DNA of 64,000 bases from CAVVMA01 sp963830715. Its GTDB lineage: Bacteria > Desulfobacterota > Binatia > Binatales > Binataceae. A model generated the notes under the pieces. The model had not been told where the DNA came from. It searched no databases and saw only the letters and a program-made list of their open reading frames with translations. The stretch is from assembly GCA_963830715.1 (NCBI GenBank), contig CAWHNS010000007.1, positions 1-64,000 on the forward strand. The letters run 5' to 3'. This document shows positions 1 to 8,355 of the stretch, piece after piece (position 1 is the stretch's first letter; each line of letters begins with the position of its first letter). Both the position numbers and the translations under genes were made by a program.

Positions 1-306
1 CACCGGCTGCGCCGGACGCTTCGCTTGTCACGCCGTGCAGCGTTCCGCTTCGCGCGTCTCGGAATCTTGCGCGCGCCCTCAGGTTCGAGTGAAGGGCAGC
101 GCGCCTTTAAAATGGTGCTCACTCGAAGAACAGTCGGCGTCCTGCCCCTGCGGGGAAGCGGACGCAATCATACCGGCGTGGTTGGTCTTCCATTGTGGAT
201 TTCTGTAATTCCGAGATTGTGGCTTTCGATGACTTTTCTTGCAGATTCCGATAATCTTTAGCGGCAGGAGGCGGCGAGCGGCGGTTGCTGGCGCTGATAA
301 ACTTGA
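1..306. other. Gene-free leader before the XRE repressor gene
   Basis: I see no credible gene here; the small open frames lack a family resemblance. Two regulatory hints are visible. At 197-212 there is an imperfect palindrome, GGATTTCTGTAATTCC, which matches 11 of 16 positions of the perfect palindrome found at 1331-1346 before the excisionase gene. At 250-255 the hexamer GATAAT could be a -10 box, without a convincing -35 box. An AGGAGG-like purine run at 264-269 lies too far from the ATG at 307 to be its ribosome binding site. Inference: the palindrome may be an autoregulatory operator of the XRE repressor. The element continues leftward out of the window. Confidence 0.4.
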
Positions 307-636
307 ATGAAGAGTTTCGGTCAAGTGCTTAGGGACGCTCGGAAAAAGGCCGGGCTTACGCAGAGAGAGCTTGCCGCGCGCTTGAAGCGCGAGGACGGGC
401 GTCCAGTGGACCCTCCGTATCTCAATGCGGTCGAGCACGATCACCGCTATCCGCCCGAGGACTTCCTGATCCAGCAGATGTCGAAGATTGTCGGCATCTC
501 GCCGGATGTGCTGTACTTTCACGCGAACCGCCAGCCGCCTGACGTGAAGACCGAGGCGGACCAGGAACGGCTCGAAGCCGCTTATCGTGCGTTCCGCAAG
601 GCGCTGGGAGTAAAACCGGCCGGCAAGCGAAAATGA
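307..636 (+). CDS. XRE-family HTH transcriptional repressor (ImmR-like)
   Basis: A 109-residue protein with an N-terminal helix-turn-helix of the Cro/CI (XRE) type at about residues 5-65 (VLRDARKKAGLTQRELA, then a recognition-helix region around PYLNAVEHDHR). The C-terminal 40 residues are basic and charged. The stop codon overlaps the start of the next gene (ATGA at 633-636), so it is translationally coupled to an ImmA-type metallopeptidase. In integrative elements such as ICEBs1 this arrangement (ImmR repressor plus ImmA antirepressor protease) keeps the excision genes silent until damage or quorum signals arrive. Here the same pair sits just upstream of excisionase-like and integrase genes, which supports that role. 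Target operators are probably the palindromes at 1329-1348 and 197-212 (inference). Confidence 0.85.
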   Translation: MKSFGQVLRDARKKAGLTQRELAARLKREDGRPVDPPYLNAVEHDHRYPPEDFLIQQMSKIVGISPDVLYFHANRQPPDVKTEADQERLEAAYRAFRKALGVKPAGKRK

Positions 637-1304
637 AGTTGCTTCGCGATCCGCTCGGACGCCCAATCAAGCGTCTTTACTTCAAGACGGAAGAGCTCGA
701 CGAGCGATGCGAGCAGATCGTTGCAGAGTTCATGCGTCGCCACTCCGGCGGCTACAGACTGCCGATTCCCACGGACGACATAATCAGGATGATTGAGGCA
801 GAAGCCGACGACCTCGATATGTATGCCAACCTGCCCGAAGGACAGGACGGATACACCGACTTCTTTTTCGACCGAAAGCCCCGAGTGAAGATCTCTGCGC
901 GGCTTTCGGACCCACGTTATGAGAACCGGCTTCGCTTCACTCTAGGGCATGAATATGGCCATGTCTGGTTTCACGCGCCGCTCTGGAGAAAAGGCGCACA
1001 GGAGCCGGACTCCCGTCCCGCCGAGCCATGCTGGACCTGCCATCGAGAGAACATCGAGACCGCAGCCGAGAACGACTGGATGGAATTCCAGGCGGGCTAC
1101 ATCGGCGGAGCCCTGCTGATGCCAAAATCGGAACTTTCGATGATGGCGGGTGAGATTGCGATGCGTGAGGGCGAGAAGCCGCCGCTTAGAGTCGATTCGG
1201 AACTCGGCCGCGCGACGATCGAGCGGATCATGAGGCGTTGCCAGGTCTCCGAACAAGCCGCACGAGTCCGGCTCTTACGTTTGGGCCTTTTGACCGAATC
1301 GTGA
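633..1304 (+). CDS. ImmA/IrrE-family metallo-endopeptidase
   Basis: A 223-residue protein of the COG2856 (ImmA/IrrE, DUF955) family. The zinc-binding HExxH is HEYGH at residues 106-110, and the family's second conserved block with a downstream Glu (about E151) precedes the sequence GGALLMP at 158-164. A CxxCH-like cluster (C133, C136, H137) sits between these blocks and is not usual; it may be an extra metal site. Known members cleave the cognate XRE repressor (ICEBs1 ImmA/ImmR) or DdrO (Deinococcus IrrE). It overlaps the XRE gene by 4 bases. Inference: antirepressor that inactivates the 307-636 product and derepresses the excision genes at 1422 onward. Toxin-antitoxin function for such pairs is an alternative. 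Confidence 0.88.
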   Translation: MKLLRDPLGRPIKRLYFKTEELDERCEQIVAEFMRRHSGGYRLPIPTDDIIRMIEAEADDLDMYANLPEGQDGYTDFFFDRKPRVKISARLSDPRYENRLRFTLGHEYGHVWFHAPLWRKGAQEPDSRPAEPCWTCHRENIETAAENDWMEFQAGYIGGALLMPKSELSMMAGEIAMREGEKPPLRVDSELGRATIERIMRRCQVSEQAARVRLLRLGLLTES

Positions 1305-1328
1305 ATCCGACGCGTGCGTAGCAGAATT

Positions 1329-1365
1329 ATGGAATTTGACAATTCCATCAGAATTGGTCTATGAT
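1329..1365 (+). promoter_or_regulatory. Sigma-70 promoter with overlapping palindromic operator
   Basis: TTGACA at 1336-1341 and TATGAT at 1360-1365 are separated by 18 bases, close to a consensus housekeeping promoter. An 8-base perfect inverted repeat with 4-base spacer (ATGGAATT-TGAC-AATTCCAT, 1329-1348) covers the -35 box. It lies 57 bases before the excisionase start at 1422. Inference: repressor binding site that shuts off excisionase and integrase, most likely used by the XRE protein at 307-636. Confidence 0.7.
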
Positions 1366-1421
1366 CCACCTTGACGATGGGTAAATGACCGTCGCACTCA
1401 ATGGATCGAGGTGTTGTCATC

Positions 1422-1658
1422 ATGTCAGTAGTTCAAGTCAGTTCCCAAGCTCAAGGCGCAGATTCGGAGAGGCTGAGTACCCCAAAACTCGGCTGGACCC
1501 TGGACGAGCTAGCCCGCAGCCTCGGCGTCTCGGTTCCGTTTCTCCGGCTCGAGGTGAAACGTGGCCGGTTACGCGCGGCGCACTTAGGGCGGCGGGTCGT
1601 GCTTCTCGATACCGAGGTGCGTCGCTACCTGGCCGAGGCGAGCGATCGCGCGGCCTGA
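1422..1658 (+). CDS. Excisionase-family (MerR-like HTH) DNA-binding protein
   Basis: A 78-residue protein with a winged-helix HTH_17/excisionase-type domain: WTLDELARSLGVS followed by PFLRLEVKRGRL and LGRRVVLLDTEVRRYLAE. I start it at the ATG at 1422 because GAGG lies 10 bases upstream; an in-frame ATG at 1401 would add seven residues. Such proteins bend DNA and direct the adjacent integrase towards excision. It lies 23 bases before the integrase gene and downstream of the operator-bearing promoter at 1329-1365, so the two are likely one transcript. Confidence 0.8.
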   Translation: MSVVQVSSQAQGADSERLSTPKLGWTLDELARSLGVSVPFLRLEVKRGRLRAAHLGRRVVLLDTEVRRYLAEASDRAA

Positions 1659-1681
1659 ATTGTGCGGGGAGAGGAAAGGCG

Positions 1682-2857
1682 ATGAGCGTTTACAAACGGG
1701 GCGAGACGTACTGGTTCAAGTTCCTGTTCCAAGGGCAGCTCATTCGAGAGTCGGCCAAGACCAACTCGAAGACGGTCGCCCGCGAAGCGGAACGAGCTCG
1801 TCGCCGCGAGATCGAGCTCGCGGTTAACCGCATCCCAAAGCGCGAGCGGATGCCGCTCTTCTCGGTTGCCGCAAAAGAATGGTTGGCCAGTCGAGTGGGT
1901 CTCGCGGCCAATACACTCGAAGCCTATGAGCATTTTGTTGAGACGCTCACCGAACAATTCGGCAAGCGGCTCGTCTGCGACATCGACGACCAAGACATCT
2001 CGACTCTTCAACGCAAGCGACTGGCGGAAGAGAAATCGGCGCGGACGGTGAATTTCGAAATTAATGTATTGCGCCAGATTCTCAAGGCTCACGGGCTGTG
2101 GGGAGCGATCTCGGACAAGGTGAAGAGCCTTCGAGAGCGGCGCGATGTCGGGCGCGCGATTAGTTCCGGAGATGAAAAGAAGCTCATAGACGCAGCAGCG
2201 AAGAGCCGCTCGCCGGCCCTTCTCCCCTTGTTAATTGTCAGCCTAGACAGTGGACTGCGCGCTTCCGAGATACGATCGTTGCGCCGACGCGATCTAATGT
2301 TGGAGTGGCGCAGCGGCGTAATCGAGAAGGGCGTACTCACGGTTCCCAAGTCAAAGACGGAAGCCGGCACTGGACGCAGCGTGCCGCTCACGTCCAGAGT
2401 CTGTGCGGTCCTGACGCTGTGGTTGTCGCGTTTTCTCGAAGCCGAAGCCGACAGTTATGTATTCCCGCGCTTTTCGGTCGGCTTAGAGGGTAACGCTCGT
2501 CGCCCCAAGTTCTATGCGGCCGACCTCGCACATCCAATCGGTGAATGGAAAAAGGCTTGGAAGGTCGCGTGCAAGGCGGCCAAGGTTCAATATCGCTGGC
2601 ACGATTGCCGACATACGTTCATCACCCGCCTGGCTGAGAACCCCAACGTCAGCGAAGAAACGATTCGATCCCTAGCCGGGCACGTCTCCAGGAAGATGCT
2701 CGAACGTTACAGTCACATTCGGATTTCCGCCAAGCAGGCCGCGATCGCGACCCTCGATCAGGCGGTTCCCGCCGTTGGAGCGGAAGAGCACCAAACGAGC
2801 AGGGCACAAAATTGGGCACAATCTGCAGCGGTCGGAAAACGAGATCTTCCTAACTAG
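1682..2857 (+). CDS. int: Tyrosine site-specific recombinase (integrase)
   Basis: A 391-residue phage-type integrase. The N-terminal part (about 1-50) resembles a short AP2-like arm-binding region, a SAM-like core-binding domain spans about 60-150, and the catalytic domain about 160-350. Catalytic residues are recognisable: R193 in GLRASEIRSL, a lysine in the VPKSKT turn (223 or 225), H307 and R310 in HDCRHTF, H334 in LAGHVS and Y343 in ERYSHI. The ATG at 1682 follows GAGAGGAAAG, a good ribosome binding site; the longer upstream open frame is not used. The gene ends 11 bases from the 3' end of tRNA-Val, the classical arrangement for an element integrated into a tRNA gene, here lying to the left of the tRNA. 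Confidence 0.95.
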   Translation: MSVYKRGETYWFKFLFQGQLIRESAKTNSKTVAREAERARRREIELAVNRIPKRERMPLFSVAAKEWLASRVGLAANTLEAYEHFVETLTEQFGKRLVCDIDDQDISTLQRKRLAEEKSARTVNFEINVLRQILKAHGLWGAISDKVKSLRERRDVGRAISSGDEKKLIDAAAKSRSPALLPLLIVSLDSGLRASEIRSLRRRDLMLEWRSGVIEKGVLTVPKSKTEAGTGRSVPLTSRVCAVLTLWLSRFLEAEADSYVFPRFSVGLEGNARRPKFYAADLAHPIGEWKKAWKVACKAAKVQYRWHDCRHTFITRLAENPNVSEETIRSLAGHVSRKMLERYSHIRISAKQAAIATLDQAVPAVGAEEHQTSRAQNWAQSAAVGKRDLPN

Positions 2858-2868
2858 TTGATTTATGT

Positions 2869-2918
2869 TGGTGGACGCACCTGGACTCGAACCAGGGACC
2901 TCTTGCATGTGAGGCAAG
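2869..2918 (-). other. Probable attachment site (3' half of tRNA-Val)
   Basis: The integrase stop codon is 11 bases from the tRNA 3' end. Tyrosine integrases commonly recombine within the anticodon or T-arm half of a tRNA gene and restore it on insertion. The matching direct repeat should lie left of the window, since no second copy is visible inside. Exact core limits cannot be set from one end. Confidence 0.5.
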
Positions 2919-2946
2919 CGCTCTAACCGGGCTGAGCTATGCGTCC
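2869..2946 (-). tRNA. tRNA-Val (anticodon CAC)
   Basis: The minus strand folds as a full cloverleaf: acceptor GGACGCA pairing with TGCGTCC, D arm GCTC/GAGC, anticodon stem CTTGC/GCAAG around the loop CTCACAT (anticodon CAC at 2909-2911), T arm CCTGG-TTCGAGT-CCAGG, discriminator A and encoded CCA. The 3' end faces the integrase gene. Confidence 0.96.
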
Positions 2947-3004
2947 ACCGCGAAAACGGATTATCGCGCCGGGTCTGGCGCCTCGCAAGAGCAGCCGCGC
3001 CGGC

Positions 3005-4234
3005 TCACTCGATCGCGAGGCTGGCGAACGTCACCGCCGATCCGGTCTGCGGCTCCAGCGCGATGTCGTATTTCAGCAGGCGGCCGGCACGCCCGCGCAG
3101 CAGCTCGAGCTGGGTGTACATCGGGGCGAATCCGCAAATCCGCCTGCGGTCGCCGTCCTTGGAAACATCCGCAAAGAACGCCGCCGGGTCGCCGCTCGTT
3201 ATCGTCTCGATAAGCCTCAGATCGTCGCGCCGAACCCATTCCACGACTGTATCGTCAACGCTGAAGCTGTCGCCGAATTTCTTTCCGACGTGCGCGAAGT
3301 CCACGCCGGCAACGATCAGAGTGCGCCTGCCATCGGCGGCGAGTTCAGTTCTGAGCGCGTCCAGAAAGGCGCCGACCCGCCGATCGCCGGCCGGAACGGC
3401 GCCGCCCGCAATCATCTCGTGAAACGAACTCACCAGGATCGGCACGACCGTATAGCCCCGCGCGCCGAGCGCCCAGGCCAGGAACAGCGCCTGGAACTCG
3501 ATCGAATGCTCGCTGCGATGGAGCAGTTCGTCGCCGAACAGATCGCCCGCGCTGTAACGCGCGGCGAGCCGCTCGACGAACCCGCGATCGGTCTCGAGTG
3601 CGCCGAGCGGCGTCGCGTAATTCTTGCGGGTGGCGGTGAAAAGCGCCGGCCCGGTCCCGTAATGCGACGTGCCCAGAATCACCACCAGCTCGGGCGGCTC
3701 GCGGCAGACCAGTTCACCGTATGCGTGCGCATAGGCGGAACCGCCGCGGCGCGGATCGATGTGCGGCGCGATAAGTCCGGTGAGCGGCGCGCCGTTTCCC
3801 GAGGTCGTGACCGTGCCGGGACCGGCGGGCGGCTCGAAGAATTTCCTGATTTCCGCCCGCACCGCCGCCGGCTCGCTCTCGTAGCAAAGCCCGGCGTGAA
3901 TCGCCGACCGCTCGGCGTTGCGGTCGAATTCCTCGCGCACGTCTCTTACCCGGCCGGCGAAGATTGCCGAGTCCAGGAAGTATGCCTTGTCAAGCGCCGC
4001 AATCAGCTCCTTGATCTTCTCGGATGGTATGATGTCGCCGAAACGGCTGGTGAATGCGGCCTGGAGATCGAGCACGGTGCGGCTGCCGTCAAACAGCGTG
4101 ATCAGGAAATACGCGCCCATCCCGAGCATCACCGGCTCGGGCGCCATCCCGCTCGGATCGCGCAGGCAGATCAGGGTCTGGTCGCGATGCTCGATCGGAA
4201 AGACCTCGACTGGACGGATTTTCGGTTTCTCCAT
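3005..4234 (-). CDS. amrB: Memo-family protein (AmmeMemoRadiSam system protein B)
   Basis: A 409-residue protein. The C-terminal two thirds is a Memo domain, with the family motifs LIAPHIDPRRGG, GTSHYG, LLHRSEHSIEFQ and VAGVDFAHVG; the His residues in these are the presumed metal ligands (Memo proteins resemble class III extradiol dioxygenases). The N-terminal 110 residues look like a PqqD-like winged-helix domain (LCLRDPSG, then LFDGSRTVLDLQAAF). I chose the ATG at 4234; the frame upstream to 4447 is Arg-rich and overlaps the divergent Rieske gene. The usual AMMECR1 and radical-SAM partners are not adjacent, so the biochemical role (redox, metal or RiPP-like modification) is open. Confidence 0.85.
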   Translation of the reverse strand: MEKPKIRPVEVFPIEHRDQTLICLRDPSGMAPEPVMLGMGAYFLITLFDGSRTVLDLQAAFTSRFGDIIPSEKIKELIAALDKAYFLDSAIFAGRVRDVREEFDRNAERSAIHAGLCYESEPAAVRAEIRKFFEPPAGPGTVTTSGNGAPLTGLIAPHIDPRRGGSAYAHAYGELVCREPPELVVILGTSHYGTGPALFTATRKNYATPLGALETDRGFVERLAARYSAGDLFGDELLHRSEHSIEFQALFLAWALGARGYTVVPILVSSFHEMIAGGAVPAGDRRVGAFLDALRTELAADGRRTLIVAGVDFAHVGKKFGDSFSVDDTVVEWVRRDDLRLIETITSGDPAAFFADVSKDGDRRRICGFAPMYTQLELLRGRAGRLLKYDIALEPQTGSAVTFASLAIE

Positions 4235-4322
4235 CGATTCGCTTGCGGCTTCCTTTCGCGCGGAGTGCGATCTTAGGCCCGGCTGCGCCGCGACGGAGAC
4301 CGCGCGTGCGGCGCATTTACAG

Positions 4323-4811
4323 ATGCTAAATGCTCTGGCAAACTTCGGCAAGCCGCGCCGGTCGGGCGGCAGCGCACGCCGTCGCGAGAATCGCTGCGCC
4401 CGCATCAAATTGAAACGAGAATCCAACCGCGCGCGGCATCCGCGCAAAGCCCTGCGTTACATTGTCGGCCGCGCCGCCGATCTCAAGCCCGGTGAATCGA
4501 TGAAGTTCATGCTTCCGGTTCGCGGCGCCGATGAGGAATGTTTCCTGGTGAATTTCCAGGGCGCATACCATGCCTATGTCAACCGATGCCGCCATGTGCC
4601 GATGGCGATGGACTGGGTGGACAACCAGTTCTTTGCCGAAGAGGGACGCTACCTGATGTGCCAGACGCATAACGCCTACTACGACCCGGCGAGCGGGGAA
4701 TGCGTCGCGGGTCCGCCGACCGCGTGCGGCAAATTTCTCTATCGGGTGCCAGTGGAGATCAAAGAGGGCGTAATTTACGCGACCGCGCCGGAGCAGGAAT
4801 TCGATGACTGA
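4323..4811 (+). CDS. Rieske [2Fe-2S] domain protein
   Basis: Small single-domain Rieske protein of up to 162 residues. The cluster-binding pairs are CRH and CQTH (in RYLMCQTHNAYYDP), with the typical closing sequence SGECVAGPP. The start is uncertain: ATG 4323, TTG 4410 or ATG 4500 are all in frame; the 5' part before about 4430 is Arg-rich and atypical, so a start near TTG 4410 is attractive. It is divergent from the Memo gene, with 88 bases between the ATGs, possibly holding both promoters. Likely an electron-transfer ferredoxin for an oxygenase or a domain of unknown partner; no oxygenase large subunit is adjacent. Confidence 0.8.
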   Translation: MLNALANFGKPRRSGGSARRRENRCARIKLKRESNRARHPRKALRYIVGRAADLKPGESMKFMLPVRGADEECFLVNFQGAYHAYVNRCRHVPMAMDWVDNQFFAEEGRYLMCQTHNAYYDPASGECVAGPPTACGKFLYRVPVEIKEGVIYATAPEQEFDD

Positions 4812-4839
4812 GAGGTGACCGGGAGGGGAAGCCGCCGGA

Positions 4840-5086
4840 TCATTCGTACTCGTCGCCGAAATGGGCGCGCACTATCCGCGCCTTCAGGGTACTCGAGCGT
4901 GCCGAGATCTTCGACGATGTCGCCGCCGGTGTCATAGAAGAACAGCTCGCCGTTCTTGGTGCGTCCCACGGCGATGATCCATTCCAAATCGTCGCGATCT
5001 TCCAGCAGGTAGTTGATGGTCTGGGCGACGCCACGGCCCGGAATAATCGTGATCTTCGGGCGCTGCGCTTTTTCCTGCTTGGCCAT
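4840..5086 (-). CDS. Small conserved-looking hypothetical protein, frameshifted near its end
   Basis: Starts MAKQEKAQRPKITIIPGRG and continues with an acidic, well-balanced sequence (WIIAVGRTKNGELFFYDTGG). At about 4889 one surplus C shifts the frame: removing it gives the ending LEYLKARIVRAHFGDEYE and a stop at 4840, about 81 residues in total. Uncorrected, the frame reads through to 4775 and overlaps the convergent Rieske gene. I do not recognise a family. No signal peptide or membrane segment is visible. It is convergent with the Rieske gene and 67 bases upstream of the end of the methyltransferase frame on the same strand. Confidence 0.55.
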
Positions 5087-5153
5087 CGTTGCTTTGCCTC
5101 TGGCGGGGAACACTTACCGGGCGACTGGCCCTACATTACGGACGCAACGAGAG

Positions 5154-6406
5154 CTAAGTCAATACCGCGTGCCCGACGATCTCGGCGTGATGCGTGTTTG
5201 GAAAAAAATCCCAGGCGCGCAAATCTTTCAGCCGGTAGCCGCGCCGCGCAAGCGCGCGCAAGTCGCGCGCCAAAGTGATCGGATTACACGACACATAGAT
5301 TACATTGGGCGCGCCGAGCTTCGCGATCGGGTCCATCAGGCCGGAAGCGCCGGTGCGCGGCGGATCCAGGATCACGGTCTGTGGGCGATAGCGCGCGCGC
5401 AGCAGGAACTCCGCGATCTCGGCGGCGTGCGTCGCGGCGAAGCGCGCGCGCCCGAAGCCGAGCCGCTTCGCATTCGCATCGGCGGCCGCGACTGCGAGCG
5501 GCTCCGCGTGAACGCCCATCACCTCCGCGCCGCGACGCGCCACGGGCAGGCTGAAGTTGCCGGCGCCGCAAAACAGGTCGAGCACGCGCGCGCCGTCTCC
5601 GATCTCCCCGGCTCGCATCACGAAACCGATAAGGCGGCCGTTCTGCACGTGATTCACCTGGCTGAACAGGTCCGCATCGACCCTGATTTCGAGGCCGGGC
5701 TGAGCTCGATCGCGATTGCGGGATCGCCGATCACTTCGCGCGCGCTTTCGGCGCGCATCACGATCGCCGCGATCCGGCGGTCTGACTCCCATCACCTGGC
5801 GGACGCTGGCGAGACTCGGCCGCGCGCAGCGCGCCGCGACAGATACGCGACCAGGACTTCGCGCTCGCCGTCCGTGGCGACCTCGATTTCCTGGACAATC
5901 CGGCCGAGTACGGACGCGAGCGCGCGCGGCAATCTGATGCGCTTGTCCGCGACCATGCACCGATCGATCTCGACGAGCTGGTTGCTGCCGAGTTGATGGA
6001 AGCCGAGCCTGCCGTTCGACCCGATCTTGAGCCGGATACGCGAACGATAACCGAACTCGGCGGGCGCCGGCTCGACCAGTCCGGCGGGATCGATTTGGAC
6101 GCCGAGCGCCCTGCCGATCTCCGCCGCGATGATTTCTCCCTTGAGCCTGAGCTGGGCCGGATACTCAATCTGCTGCCAGTCGCATCCACCGCATCGCGGC
6201 AGGAACGGGCAAGGCGGGACGCGCCGGACGGGTCCCGGCTCAATCACGCTTACGATCCGGGCGATCGCATAATCGCGCCGTTCGGAATCGATTTTCACTT
6301 CCAGCCGATCGCCCGGCGCGCAGTTCGGAACCATCACGGTCTTGCCGTCGATCCGTCCGATACCGAACGGACCGAACGTCATCGCGGTGATTTCAAGCTG
6401 CGCCAT
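5154..6406 (-). CDS. RlmD/TrmA-like RNA (uracil-5-)-methyltransferase, frame-disrupted
   Basis: SAM-dependent 5-methyluridine methyltransferase of 23S rRNA or tRNA. The N-terminal piece (from 6406) has a TRAM domain and the iron-sulfur cysteine cluster CPFLPRCGGCDWQQ; the C-terminal piece has FSQVN, the SAM motif VLDLFCGAGNFSLPVARRG, the ILDPPRTG motif and the catalytic Cys in YVSCNP. These lie in two frames. The first frame meets TGA at 5792, yet the same frame continues sensibly (RIAAIVMRAESAREVIGDP) until about 5700. There ELSP must join GLEIRV by one extra C. So at least two lesions, 5792 region and about 5700, break about 417 codons. Sequencing error is as likely as pseudogenisation. Confidence 0.85.
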
Positions 6407-6418
6407 CGGCCGGGAAAT

Positions 6419-6568
6419 CGCTTCGCGTAGATTCTTCGCCTTCGGCTTCGCTCAGGACATGCTTCGCCTTCGGCTGTCGCCTCAGCTCAAGGATGACAAC
6501 TTGCAGGCGCTTATGCTTGTCATTCTGAGCCGAGGCGACAGCCGAAGGCGAAGAATCTACGCGAAGCG
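6419..6568. repeat. REP-like palindromic intergenic element
   Basis: The left arm CGCTTCGCGTAGATTCTTCG (from 6419) is matched in reverse complement by 6540-6568, and the homology resumes from GTCGCCTCAGCTCA (6476) against 6518-6540. The left arm carries a surplus of about 28 bases that repeats CTTCGCCTTCGGCT. The core resembles the dispersed 'TCATTCTGAGC...GAAGAATCT' repeats seen in many bacterial genomes. It lies between two minus-strand genes and would form a very long hairpin in RNA; a role in termination or mRNA stability is inference. Confidence 0.7.
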
Positions 6569-6599
6569 ACCCGCCACTTCAGGTTACGCAGCCTTCCTG

Positions 6600-8343
6600 T
6601 TACCGATCGCGCGGGGCGATCGGTAGCGTGAGATGCGACGCGAAGGCGCGATCGTGCATCACGGTCTGCATCGCGGGGCGCGTCTCGGCGTCGGCGAACA
6701 GATCGTGTCCGGTGTTCGGATTGCGATCGAAGCGCGGGAAGTTGCTCGAACTCACCTCGAGCCTGATGCGATGTCCGGCCTTGAAGACGTTGGCCGTGGA
6801 CCACAGATCGATCGTGAATTCGTAAACCTTGCCCGGCGTCATCAGGGCCGCGTCTGAACGCGATTCGCGATAGCGCGCGCGGATTATGCCGTCGGTCAGG
6901 TTGCGCGCGAATCCACACGGTGACGCGTCGACCAGCTTGGCGGTGAAGTCGGTATCCGGCGCCGAAGAGGACGCGAACAGCGTAAGCTTTACCGGCCCGG
7001 TAACTTCGAGGTCCTCGGCGAGCGGCTCGGTGGAATAGACCAGCACGTCGGCGCGATGCTCGATCATGCTCTGATCGTAGGCGCCGCTGCCCATCGCCGC
7101 CGGATAGCAGCAGAGTCCGCCGCCGCGTGTCTGTACCGGGTCCAGCGGATTGTAGAGAAATGAGTCAGGCGGTTCGGCGCCGGGCGCGTCGATCGAAAGC
7201 GCTCCGTCGCCGTAGGCGCTGTTGGCGCGGCCGCGGCTGTGCAGGTAGTAGCGGCGGAACTCCGCGCCGGGCAGGGGCCAGTCCTTCTGCTCGCGCCATT
7301 CGTTGGCGCCCATCACGAAGATTCGGGCGGCGCCGTCCTTGTCGACGCCGTTCTGCTTGCCCTTGAGCCAGTGGTCGAACCATCGGAGCTGAGCCCCGTC
7401 GATATCGGCTGAGATCGGGCTCGCACGGAAGCCGTAATCGACGTCGCCGACCAGATTGGTGAACGGCACCGAATGGTTCCACGGGCCGATCAGCAGCCGC
7501 TGGCCATTGCGCGCCGCGTCGCCGCCGCCGCGTGATTTCATCCCGAGGTAGTTGCGGATAGTGCCGCCCTGGAAGATGTCATGCCATCCACCGATATTGA
7601 GCGCCGGCACTCTGATGCTCGAGTGATGCTCCTCGATCGAGAGCGTGCGCCAGTAGCGGTCGTATGCGGGATGTTCGAGCCAGTCGAAGAAGTACGGCGC
7701 GCCGGCGCGGAACATCGGAAACTCCTTCAGCGGGAGAAAGTTCATCCGATCGACCATCCGGTCGATGCTCCCGATTACGGCTCCGAGTTCCTGCATCGCG
7801 GCGGGATTCGAGTCGCGCTCGCGGATCAATCGCGCGAGTCCCAAGCGTCATCATCAGCCAGCTCACGTTGAAGAACAGCGAGAACGCGCCGCCCTGGTAG
7901 GTCCATCCGTCGTGATAGTCGCTGGCTGTGACCGACGGCGCCATCGCCTTGAGGCTCGGCGGCGCCTGGATTGCGGCGAGCCATTGTGTCGCGCCCATGT
8001 ACGACGGCCCGAAGGTCCCCACCTTGCCGTCGGACCACGGCTGGCGCGCGGCCCATTCGATCGTGTCGTAACCGTCGAGAGCCTCGTCCATGAAGCAGGT
8101 GAAGGTGCCGTCGGAGGCGAAGCGCCCGCGACAATCCTGGAAGAGCACGTTGTAGCCGGCCTGTGCGGCGCGGATCGGATCGAGCGTCATCAGCGACACT
8201 CCGGGCATCGACTTGTCGTAGGGCGTGCGATTCAGAAGCACCGGCAGCCTTTCGGGGCTGTCGGGGCGAAAGAGGTCAGCCCGCAGCACGCATCCGTCGC
8301 GCATCGGGACGTCCAGATTCTTCTCGACGATGATTCTTGGCAT
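6600..8343 (-). CDS. CocE/NonD-family alpha/beta hydrolase (X-Pro dipeptidyl-peptidase type), one frameshift
   Basis: Hydrolase of the CocE/NonD acyl-esterase family, about 580 residues when joined. The N-terminal part contains the family opening (VPMRDGCVLRADLF), the oxyanion Tyr region NRTPYDK, QDCRGRFASDG and the nucleophile elbow FGPSYMG. A frame change at about 7842 (one surplus G in CTTGGGACTC) separates it from the rest, which holds GGWHDIF, the GPWNH catalytic His region and the C-terminal jelly-roll domain (LEVSSSNFPRFDRNPNTG). It ends a probable operon LLM oxidoreductase-MOSC-CocE with gaps of 9 and 12 bases. Substrate unknown; members cleave amides and esters such as cocaine or glutaryl-7-ACA. 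Confidence 0.9.
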
Positions 8344-8355
8344 GAGGGCGGCGCG

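Noticed and set aside
25..261. Small open frame before the XRE gene
   Set aside because: No family resemblance, no ribosome binding site and poor coding pattern; the region reads better as regulatory.
2939..4276. Long plus-strand frame across the Memo gene
   Set aside because: It is the reverse-strand shadow of the GC-rich Memo gene, with Arg-rich nonsense sequence.
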